From Heliocidaris erythrogramma (Eukaryota; Echinodermata; Echinoidea; Camarodonta; Echinometridae), in assembly GCA_025617745.1 (NCBI GenBank), contig CM046853.1, positions 7,126,873 through 7,190,872 on the forward strand: 64,000 nucleotides of DNA, in the 5' to 3' direction. A program made the position numbers and the translations under genes. The notes under the pieces were generated by a model, which worked only from the letters and a program-made list of their open reading frames with translations, was not told the origin of the DNA and did no database searches. Position 1 is the first letter of the stretch. Each line of letters starts with the position of its first letter. Shown one piece after another: positions 38,201 to 50,200 of the stretch.

Positions 38201-41200
38201 GAGGGGGAGGGGGGGGGGGTAGACAAAGCAAAACAGATAGAGCCGAGAGAAGAAACAGAGAGAACAGCGAGTGAGAGTCGTAGAAATATAGCGAGGCAGC
38301 ATGTTGGCGGGCGTGTGTGTGTGTGTGTGTGTGAGAGAGACAGAGACAGAGAGAGAGGGAGCGAGAGAGAGAAAAGAGAGAATGAAAGAAAGTGAGAGAG
38401 AGAGAGAGGGGGCACAAAAAGCGAGAGATAATATAGACGGGAAACAGTTGAAAACAGAAACGCAAAAGTAGAATAGTAATAAAGGAGTGTTGAAATGCAT
38501 TAACAGCTGACCATATTAATTGCCTGTGTTTCCATCCACTGACCATCGCAGTGATCTTCAACCTTGTGTCTCCCTTCCACAAACATTTCAAAATCAATAA
38601 ATGATAGCTGGTCTATTCACTCTCTATTTATTGTATTTATGCCAAGGACAGAGATGAATTCAGGCATTTGTATATTCTACCGGCGCCATTTCATTGTCAG
38701 TCTACAAAAGTCTATAGCAATATGAAAATAGAGAATGTATAGGTCTATACAGATATTATATATCTACTCACCAAATTTAATGTTATAAGGCAGAACTTAT
38801 GTGAGAAGGTGCTGTAATGAGGGGAATGTGTCGGATATGTCATTTGAGTGAAATGAATCTGTAGGCTTTAACCTGAAACCAAAGAACTTTAATTTATAAA
38901 CAAATTTTTAGGCATTTTACTCCCAGTGTTAAAGATCGTATGCTCGATCTTTGTTTGTTTACAAATTAAATATTCCTCCCATCAAGCTTCTCTGGTCATG
39001 TATTTTCAACCAGAAACTACAACAAAAAGGGAAGAAGAAGAGCACTACCTTTAACATCCTTCGCTCTAGATATCCATGCACATACAATGGCATTGACGAC
39101 TTTTATGTTTAGCTCGAAGGTTGATTTGCATGCGTCATTTCACACAGTTGTTTGATTCGAGTTTGAATGGGATTTAAAATTCTCCAGGCGGTATGAGAAA
39201 GTAAGTACCTCCGAAAATTTATTGCTGTTGATCTCATTGCATTTATATTTAAAGTACAATTCGAATACGATAGCGAAGTTCAATCTGATATTTAATTATG
39301 AGAATAGCAAAGGAATTCTCATTTTAAAATCTTCAAATTTTGAAAAATATCAGATTACTCCGAACCCATATTTTCATTATGTTTGTGCTAGAAAGCAAAC
39401 AGCAATCAACCTATTAGTAACGAGACGTTGCAAGCGATTACTCATCACCTCCAAATGCAATTTTTCTTCAGGTTTTCAGCGGGAACTCAAGAGTTATTAT
39501 AGATGCAAAACTCATCAGACCATCAACAGATGGTTCTCAAATTAGTGACGATACTGCGATCGGGTTCATTAGCGCAAGCCGCTGTGAGCTCTCTTCGAGA
39601 TTTTCTGGAAACCTCACAATGTTAAAGGTTGTTTCAAGCTGCAAATAAATACATTAAATATATGAGTTTATAATATCAAATGCATGCAATCTTATGTGCA
39701 TTATGAATGAAACATCCTTTAAGAAATTTTCATGAATTTACAACAATGTAAAAACAACCCATGATGTGTTTCCTTTAAAATTAAATCGACGAAACTATTG
39801 CTCTCTTTCTCTCTCTCTCTATCTCTCTCTCTTTCTTTCCCTCTCTGGAATCGTATCTTTTTATTAAACATAATTAAAACACTTATTGATTTCAGATAGA
39901 GATAAAGAAATTTACTTTTGATTTTGGGATTTTATTTTAGAATAATGTCTTACCATTATTGTTATGCTATTAAACGATATTTAGCAAAGTGTGTGTCATA
40001 CACGAAACGTTGCAAATTACAAGGAGCCAAAAAATGTCACATTTACACGAAATGAAGTAAGGGTGGTTGAAGTAGCTTGAATTATTAACAGGCTGTCGTT
40101 ATAACGACAAACATAGATTTTATATTTCTACAATTTTTATGTAGAAACAATAATTGTGACTCATCTCTATACTCATTCTACCAGATATCCCAAGAATTTT
40201 CATTTTACCATCACCTAATGATAATAATCCCAAGGATAGATCTGTGATTAAGCTGTTCTCAATGGATACAACGTGGATCAGCCCTTCTTCCTGTAAATTA
40301 GGTTAGAGGACCAGATCTGAAGCCGATATATCCTCCACGCTTGATCTTGTGTATTTTCTTCTTTCTATAAAATCTTTTCGAGATACTTCTGGGAAGAAGT
40401 AGTTGCAATGAGTAGGGAAGTATTAAATGAAATGTCGGTATATAATCTTTCAGATATTCTCTTAAAACTCATAAGAGATACTGATTAGAGAGAGTAAACA
40501 GTTTTATAAATGTAGGCGTAGGACTTTTTTTTAATAAAAGGGACTGAAAAAGAAATTATGGAAAAAGCTTGTTCTTTTCAAAAACAATCTTTCAATTATA
40601 AAAATATAAAGTATGCAAAATTTCCTATTATCCTGTCAGGGAAATAAATTTTGTGATTTGACCTAAGATGGTCTATAGCATGACAAAATATGAAATAAAC
40701 AATTTTATTATATGAAATCGTCAGTCGATAAAACCAAGTCGGAGATTGGGCACTGATCAAAGCATATGTTTCGCTTGAAATTTGGCATATCTTTACTGTC
40801 AAGGCATATTCTGTGTATTTAGTTTAGAGACTATACCGTGCACTCTAGCTAACAACCCAGAATTTGAGATACACATACACTATATTAAAATCCAGTTTCT
40901 TTCTTCTTTTTGATCAAGTCGTAGAAAGTCATGTTTTGAAAACATTATCGAGGATCCGTTATGCGGGATTAAATTCTCTACAAATGATCTGTAAGTTAAT
41001 GTTAACATGAATAATTTATGGTTTATTTGGATTGAATATGTTTTCCGCAGTGTGCTTCCGTAGTGTAGTTTGAGATTTCCTGACATAAAATCGTCATTCT
41101 ATAGACAGATTTAGAATACCAGGTCAAGCTCACACTAAAATGTAGTGAAAACAAGGTGGCAATCCCTCCTTGTATTCCCAGTCCATGTTTATATCATTTC

Positions 41201-44200
41201 AATCACACTGCATAATCATACTTGATATTATTCCTTTCGAAACGGTGAAAGTTATGACATTGAATTCTCTCTGGAAAAATAAAACATTCAAGATGATCTT
41301 GATTTAATGTTATGTTTGTACTGATCAGAAATTTGATACTAAGTCAATTTTTATATAGATAGCTGAAATTAAATTAATAATTGACAACTCATGTTATTTA
41401 AATGAATACCCATTTTCCGATGACTGATTGGTGTATTTAATCCTCTATGACTACTCTCTAAGTGGTAGTTCAAATTTGTCATAAATGTGTCACAAAGCTT
41501 TACTCTGATTTAATGACAGTGAGCAAATTTTATACAACATGCTGGTACATATGCAATATGGTTTTTTTAAAATCATTTTTGTCGGTATTATCAGTTTTAT
41601 TTGATATCAAAGTTTGATTGCCAGACAGATATATTATGTACATAAATGTGGGCGAATTCACTGCATGAACCATACAAAAATGTACTGACATGAAGGTGGT
41701 TTAGTGTCCAACTGTCAAAACTGTGTTAACACGAAATTGTTAACATTTGAACATGTTTAAAATCAAGCTCGGGTCACATTCTGATGCATACACACTTCAA
41801 TTTTTATGTAACTACAGTGCATCATGCCTTCTTACATGGTCTGAAATAGTGTGAACATAAGCACTGATAAAAATCCCAAACTTCTCGATATAGTTACTCT
41901 GTGATCTCATGTTATCTCATGTTATTAATAATAATAATAATTATTATTATTAATAATAATAATGATAATGATAATAATAATGGGTTCTTGTATAGCGCAC
42001 ATGTCTGCCGGACTGACCTACTTGATTATTACCCTGGTTTTTAGCATGGCTGCACTTACAGCGCGCCTTAGCATTTCGAGGAATTTCGAGGAATTAATTC
42101 CTGCCAGGTACCCATTTACCACACTTGTAACGAGAGTGGCAAATCTAGATTAATGTCTTGCCAAAAGACACTAGTGCTGAGCCAGAGATTCGAGCCCCGT
42201 ACCTGGGGTCCGGGGACTTATCCACTAGACCACAATACATCTTCATAATAACATCATTAATTTGTCAAAATCAACACAAATTCGCACAAACGGTACAATG
42301 TTTGACGGGAGCTGAAAGAAGCGAATCCAATCACTGTTGCCCGCAGTTTACTCATATATAATACAATGATAAAACATACATACATACATACATGACAAAT
42401 ATAGGGATATTGCACTTAAATAAATTTACGTCATATAATGAGCAAGAAAAAGGAAGGAGGGATAATGAGAAAGAGGAAGTATAAAAAGAGTCTTCTAATG
42501 GGGTGTTGCAAGAAAGTTGCAATCAATTGCAAATTGTAAAGCAAATTAGAACAACCATTCTGAATGGTTCAGGGTCTGCCCATTCAAGAATATGCGCTTG
42601 CAACAATGATTTTGATTGGTCAGTACCGATCAGGTGCAACTTGCAATCAATCGCAACTTTCTTGCAACACCCCATTAGAGAGACATAGAGATTAATAATT
42701 ATCATAAGATTGCATAAGACCTACTAATATTAACAAAATAAGCATGCTTAACTTCTATACTCACTGTGATCTCATGTAGCCACAGTACACACATGTACAT
42801 GGACATCGTTTGATCTAGAACAATGTGAACACAGGCTATGTACATCATAAGCACTGATACAGATTCAAATGCTCTCTATCATGTCTACCGTTACACTCCA
42901 ATGTAAGCACTGTGATCTCGTGTAGCCACAGTACACCACACTGTGTTATAATTATGGTCTCGAACAATGTTAATACAGGCTATGTACATCATACGCACTT
43001 ATACATAATTATTCACATCCTCTCTATCATATCTGTCGTTACATTCCAATGTATACGCACTGTGATCTCGTGTAGCCACAGTACACCATTGGACTGTGTC
43101 GTATGGTCTAAAATAATGTGAACACAGGCTATGTGCATCATAAGCACTGATGGAGATTCAGAATTCTCTCAGTGGTCATGTGACTTCTACGTGAAAACAT
43201 TGTGCCACTCTGTGACACATGGTGTAAAATAATTTGTAAAATTGACATTACATTACTTCTTCAAGGAGTGATGGATCTAAGTGTACAACTTGACAATCTA
43301 TTAGGCCTATAGGTCCTCATATCTTTAATGTTTTGTGTGATTTTTAACCCTGTGTTATATTTAGCTGTAGAACATACCACTATTACGAAGAGAAGTAAAA
43401 TAAAAACTTTTTTATATTGATAAATCACCTTGTTTAGAGAAATGGATCATTGCCAGATATGAGGAAATCGCTCATGAAAAAGGTCGCAATCATGTCCGTG
43501 GATAAGCAACAGGATAAACAAACAGAAGGTCTACCCACCAGTAAGGTTATCATTCATGAATCTGTAGGGGTATAATTCATGTGAGGTTTCACATCGTTGC
43601 AAAGCTTCCGCCTGATAGCCCACAATTGATGTCGAATTATCTTTGAGGTATCATTAACAATCTTTTGTTTCAAAACGCCATGTGTGATGCTTGAGATTGC
43701 CTCCAGTAATGAGTAATGCGTGTAATGAGATGCATAGTACAGTATCATTACACACGGTATGGTCTTTCTATTAACTCTCTCCATTTTTAGTTCTTTGAGG
43801 CACTTTGTCAAGCTGAGTGATCGCTTATACCAAGCTAAGATTTACCATAACAACGATATGAAAACAAAGAAAATCTTTAACATCGCGGTGGCTACCAAAA
43901 ATACTTATAAGCTTGTGGAAATAACCAACTGAATTTAATTTCATTCTTTTCCATTAACACGATTATTTATTCATTTTTTGTAAATTTGTTGCTGTAATAC
44001 GATTCGAATGGTTTTAGACTGGCTATCGTAGCTCATTTATTGCTCCATAATTGGTGGGTAAAACAGCTGTATGGGATGATGAAAACAGGTACACATCAAA
44101 AACCCAAGACGCGACTCTACTCATCAAGAAATGTTAATGAGTTAGAATGTTTGGGCTGTGAGAAGCTAAATTTAGATACCATATAACTGATGTATATTCT

Positions 44201-47200
44201 GCATGGACCTGCCTGCCAGTCGACGAGACAAAGGATCTCCGTCATTATCTCATCTTTGAAAAGTCATTTAGAATAGTGTTGGTATTCGTATGTTACTTCA
44301 TCTTTGATATAGTATTATACAAATCGAGTTGATTATACAGTCAACATGGAAAAGGTCATAATTTTATGAAAATATTTTGTGATAATATTCATAATTACCT
44401 TCTGGACAGATCTCAAATAGCTGTTTACCAGAAATTCACTGTGTCAAATACATGGTAATATGTGGCAAAACACTTTGGTAAATACGAGGTATGTTAGATC
44501 AACTATAAGGATCTATATTGTTTATTCATTTCTAATTATATTTCTCTAGTTCAAATGTTTTGCAGCAACCTAGACTAGTAAGTATTTTGATATTACTTTA
44601 TCAATTGAAATCTGATAAAATGGTTCTGAAGCCAGCCATGTATATACATGTATGTCGTAGGCCTGTATTAAGTGTTTTAAAGAGGAAAATATATTTCGCA
44701 ACCATAGCCTAGAACAGTGGCTGATTTAAAGGGAACACCCCCTTGACTGTCACCCAACTGGCACACCTTCAGTATAGAACAAAGGATGCCCCCTTGATTG
44801 TGTAACTTTTTTCCGAACTGTGCCCCCCCCCCCCCCCTGGAAAATCCTGGATTCGCCCCTGTCCGCCTAGAAGACCTTGGGTGTGTCTCAATCACTCTTT
44901 CATTGTCAAGTTCACCATCTCAGCAGGGGGGCTACTATTATGTCATCGATCCGGGGAAAGAGTGTCAGCAAGAGGTTTTGCCAAATCCCTCCAAATTTGT
45001 AGGGGAACAAAGCTCAAGCAAACTATGTCTGGAGAGAAGTCACGGGTTTTAAATATCAAGAGAGTCATGCATCATAATAAGAGGGAACGAACATGATGAA
45101 GGACAAAGAGAAAATTATTTTGCTTTTGCTAGATTATACATAATATGCAGTACGTCACAAAGGAATTTGACTTTCTAATCAAGTTTGCTATAGATAAAGA
45201 GATGAGAACAGGGTCATCCTTGGATAACATTTCTTCAGACAAAGGAACAACTGGTACAGGGACAGCAGTCGTTGATTAGTGTGGTGAAATTAAGAGAGCC
45301 CTGAGTCAGAGATCCTGTATATAAGGGCAAGGCGAAATCTCAGATTAGAGGCATTTTGTCTATGATGATGATCATCATCATCATCATCATTTATCATCAC
45401 CATCATCATCATTTATCATCACCATCATCATCATTATCATCATCATCATCATCAGTGAAAGTGTTGTATCATGGGTCAATATTTAGGCAAGTTAGTTACT
45501 GTCAAATCTTTATCTTGTTTGCAATGATCCACTGGGAATTAGAAGGGATAACTACATGATTTCGACATTTCCTTCATATTTCCCTACATCATCCTCCTAA
45601 TGTATTTCTACAATTATTGTTTTTCCCCAAGTGTAAATGACTCCATTTATACATGCTTGTTTATGGCTCCATTCCTAATTTTCCAAACGATGATAATCAT
45701 GACATATCCTTCAATTTTATTTTCTATAAGAATACCATGACACTTGCGTGACCTTTTAAAGAGACACTGAACATAATGTCAGCAATATCAAAATGCATTT
45801 TATTGTTTCCAACAAAGATATGAAGCTAAGGATATAATATAAAGGTGTACTTAGTAATGTATATTGAATTACTTAGTTAGATATGTGTAAACATGGACGA
45901 TGATTTATTGAAACCTTGAGAGATAAAGTCTGATCTGTTATTCACCTATATTGCTTGACTACCTCGTGAGCTTTTATTGACAGGATATTGAAGGCAAAGA
46001 AATACAAAAACTACAGTTCGTGGTGCATTTAAGCGTTTTTTTAAGTTTGTCAAGAAACTGAAAAGATGAATATTATTTCGTTAAGGGGGGGGGGGCAAAA
46101 TTACCAAATTTATATTGTTACCATTTCATGTAATTGCATAATTCAATTTTTGTAGCTGTGACTTATTAGAATGATACCGATAAAATCGTTGTCGGTCGAA
46201 TGGGGAATGATGCAAAGCAATGGAGAGAAGAGTGATGAGTTTTCTTCTTTTTTAAATTCCAAACCCCAAACTTTTGAAATAAAAAAAAAAATATTTATGA
46301 TACACGTCGGGGGGGGGGGGGGCTATATGAAGATAGGAAGCAATTGAGGTGCGCCCCCAAAGTGTTTGCCTCCCTCCACCCTCACCCCCCTAAAAAAGAA
46401 GAGGAAAAGCTGGAACTATTTCGACGCGCCTGTTCGGAAATACTAACCTTCGGCTAATTCGGAGAAACGAACCTTCGGAATTATTAAACCTTCGGAAAAA
46501 CGAAATGTAACCATTACATCCAGGCATTAATTAAATTAAAAATCAGTGCCGATAAATCCAATTTTCCGAGTGCAAGAAAATGTACAATGACTGTTGCTGA
46601 ACGCTTAAAGGGAAATTCCCCTCGTTGGTTTTAAGTAAAAAAAAATAGAGAAACTAATAAGTCACAGTAAGAGGAAAATAGGTTAACGGATAAGAAAGTT
46701 ATGCATTTTAAATTTGTGATTGATCAAACACGATTCGCAGCTTTATGACTTTCCTTACCACCTAACCCGCAGCTTTCCCTTTTTCAATCTTTTAAAATCA
46801 TTAAAATACCCTTTCTTGTGGTACAGAAGGAATTATCTACCTCCTAAAAAAAAATGAAATTTAAATTGATTTCTAAAGAAATACGTGTATATTGTACTTT
46901 GAAATGAGAGGTGCATTTGGTAATCGTATACCTGATGGGTTGGTCCACCATTACTCAATGACCAAGTGTACATGTAGGCCTATAAATTGTCCACTTATAG
47001 GTACTTGACCACAATCAAAATCAAAATGAGGAGAAAAAAAAACATTAAAATTCATCTCTCCTCATTTTGAAATGAGATGTTCATTTGGTAATCGTATACA
47101 TTTTGGGTTGGTCCACCATTACTCAACGACCTGGGCCCCGTCTTATAAAAAGTTGCGATAATTGCAACTGTGTGCTTTAATAAGCGATAGGAGTTGTGAT

Positions 47201-50200
47201 TAATTCTAAGTTGCGATCGATTTGAATCAATAGCAACATTTCATAAGACGGGGCCCAGGTGTACAGGTACGCCTATATATTATCCACTTAGGTACTTGAT
47301 CATAATCAAAATCAAAATGAGGAGGGGGAAAAAACATTAAAGGTCATAGTACATGTACATTGTACTTTGAAAAGAGAGGTTCATTTAATGAAATTAAAGC
47401 AACCATAATACATTCATTTTTTACACAGGTAAAATTATGATAACAAACCAGAAACATGTTAAAGAGATTGATCTATATTACAGTTGGTTTGTTCATGATG
47501 TTATCATCCCGGGTTTTTTTTCTCCAAATGACAAGCCGGTAACTACTATTCTTAAATCTGTCGTAAGGTGTATTGGAAATGTGCGATCTTATTCCCCAAA
47601 CTTTTAAAATGTGTCCTATTTACGAGAAAGGTAGGATTTCTGTCATGCATAACTAAAACTTGTCCCTGAACTTTTCCGATGATTCTCAAGGGGCTAACCC
47701 TATCATTGAGGTTCTTTTATATTACCAGCAGAAGGTATAAGTAGGACAACAGCAAATAAAGAAGCTCCATCAAATGAAAATCAACTCATTAAAACCCATC
47801 ATGCTTATCGACTTAAGTCTTCTCAGACTATATTGATGTCAAAATCTGATAGCCTGTGACCTTGAGACATGTACAATATTCACACCTTTCACGATCAAAT
47901 AGACAAGATTACCGTCATATTTACCAGAGTAATAAACGAGGGTCAGGTTTCAAAGGATTTCGACTGAGTCCTTGACAACAATTCTTACAACAGTATCAAT
48001 ACTTTTTTGGCCAAAGATGCAAAATTGAGAGTATTATCTGTGTAACCCCAAATACTCTTACTGCAATAATAAGTAATTTTAAGAAAGAGAAATATTTCAG
48101 TTTTTATAGCGGAAGTCTTCTTATTTTATGCTTCTGAATAAATACATTTCATTATTTATTAACTAATGAAATTATAGGTTTTGTGTGATCATATGGCATA
48201 GATATGTCACGAATGTGAACACGTGTACTATGTCTAACTGTCCTACTAGTCACTTTGAGGAACTGAAAGAGGATATAACCACGCATAGCCTTGGATAATA
48301 TATTTTCGAATATAATATTCAGTTTACTGCATGTAAATTCCCAGGCACGTCAAATCAGCCTCTTTATAATCTTTGAATTGTGTATGCCCATTATTCTGCA
48401 CGTCTTCAATGACCTTTATTACTTTCATTTCAGATTAGGAAGTAGCAAAGGAGTACTAATTTGGTACTTGCTTATTTTTTTAATGAGCTTATAAAGATAA
48501 AATAACCCAAATACACTTAACAGCTAAAAGGGTCAATTATCACACTTTTATGCATAGTCAGGACTTGAACAAACGAAATAAGAAGCATTCTATCTTAACA
48601 TTTTGTGAATGGTTATTAAGTATAGTCCTACCAAAACAGTAACAGAGTATTGTTAGAAATGTTTTCCCCATATACGAATTGTCCAAAATGATTTAAGGTG
48701 GGGGAAATAAAACATTGTCGGAAAGTTTTGGGCTAATTGATAATCTAGTGTGATTATTACTTTTTTATGTTAACCCCTGTTTGTCACGTTTATTTGACAA
48801 TTTACTTGAAATGGCGCCTTGAAATATGCCACAATAAAGTACACATTTATATTTTTCGGTCACAACTATGTTTAAATCTCTCTTGGCGCGTTTCTCGTTT
48901 AAAGACAAAAATAATTGTAATCGCAACAAATACCAAGGATCATGTTTAACTTAAAAGATTTGACCCCAACAAGGTATGAAACCGGATTTCCCACTTGGGA
49001 ATATAAACCTTGTCTATCATCACACGTAACCTGACAATGAACTTAGAGAAAGAATCACAAGAACAAATGGAAGGATATAAAATACATTAGTTATCAATGG
49101 CGACTAACATCTTTCTTCATATTTCTTGAGCTATTCTAGTGAGTATATCCTTGGTTTCAAGATCGGAAAAGTGAAAGGACAGTCATCTATAGTACTTGAT
49201 AATGATGAGTAATATCTGGTCGAACATGGTGAACATTCATGCACATTAGTTACTGTCAAATCCTCTATAGCTATATTCATGATATCTTCAGAGGCATGGT
49301 AAAGATAAGTTATTAATAAACGCATGGTACAAGGAGCTGAGGCAAGACAGTGTCATAAACGCACAATGTGGTAAATGAGACAGACATGTGTTTTTAATTG
49401 ATTAGAAGAAATCCCTTTCCTTGTCAAAGAAAAATATGTGATCCTCAAAGGTAGTTGGGCACAAAAGTCAGTTATAAGGTAAAGGTGAGTAAATATAACG
49501 ACAGACGTTTCGAATTCGCCTGAAGAGGGGTCTTTCCTGTTCAAATCATATACATGTATGTGTATGGAATTCAATTGGGTAACCATTCTCTTATCACATG
49601 CCAGATAGTTATTAAAAAGCATCCATTGTAAAAATGAATCAACAGAAACAAGAAAAAATTTGTATGAATGGTATTCTGCAACTTTTATGTGCTACATAAA
49701 TTCAGCTTTTGGCTGTTACGACAATACTCGTTTAACGGCCTTCAGTGTGTGTATCACTGACATTCACCCCCTCCCCCTCAATATCACTGGAAATTCAAAT
49801 TGATATTCATAGTAAGCATGGTAAGTATATGGTTAGTGTATATCAGTATAGTGTCACCATTTCACAGGATGAAATATTGATTTTGTATCAAGGATGAAAA
49901 TGGAACATGTGGTTAAACTGGTAATATTTATATTGAGCATTGTCAAGGCGTGATTGCATTATTACCTCATATTCTTTTCAAACTCAGACACCATATTATT
50001 GATTTGTGTTTCCAGACTTCGGTGATCATTCCTCTCGAACGATGGGCCTTTTTTCTAAATCTCTTTTGTGGTACAAAACCGCATGGTATTGCTACCTACC
50101 TGAACACGCTGTTTATATTATGTTTATATCTGTGTGTAGAAGTAAACGATGCTTATTGAACATTATTTTTTCATAGGGAATACACGGTAATGCGAGGCGG

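Larger units (their letters stand above)
41690..43170. repeat. Array of an approximately 148-bp tandem repeat, interrupted by insertions
   Basis: CACTGTGATCTCATGTAGCC or its variant starts units at 42762, 42908 and 43058, giving periods of 146 and 150 bp. Each unit also carries ACAGGCTATGTACATCATA and AAGCACTGATA. A diverged partial unit (GGTCTGAAATAGTGTGAACA, AAGCACTGAT, CTGTGATCTCATG) precedes the SINE at 41838-41922. The SINE and a MITE therefore seem to lie inside an older array. Confidence 0.65.

Noticed and set aside
38093..38597. Frames of 135 and 151 codons on the minus strand
   Set aside because: Most of the length is (CT)n, (CA)n and poly-C sequence, and two phases are equally open.
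39222..39545. A 107-codon plus-strand frame in intron 1
   Set aside because: The composition is ordinary for AT-rich DNA, with no motif, and no splice context supports it.
42165..42240. Possible tRNA gene on the minus strand
   Set aside because: The A and B boxes are present, but there is no acceptor-stem pairing and a SINE body and tail follow, so it is a SINE head.
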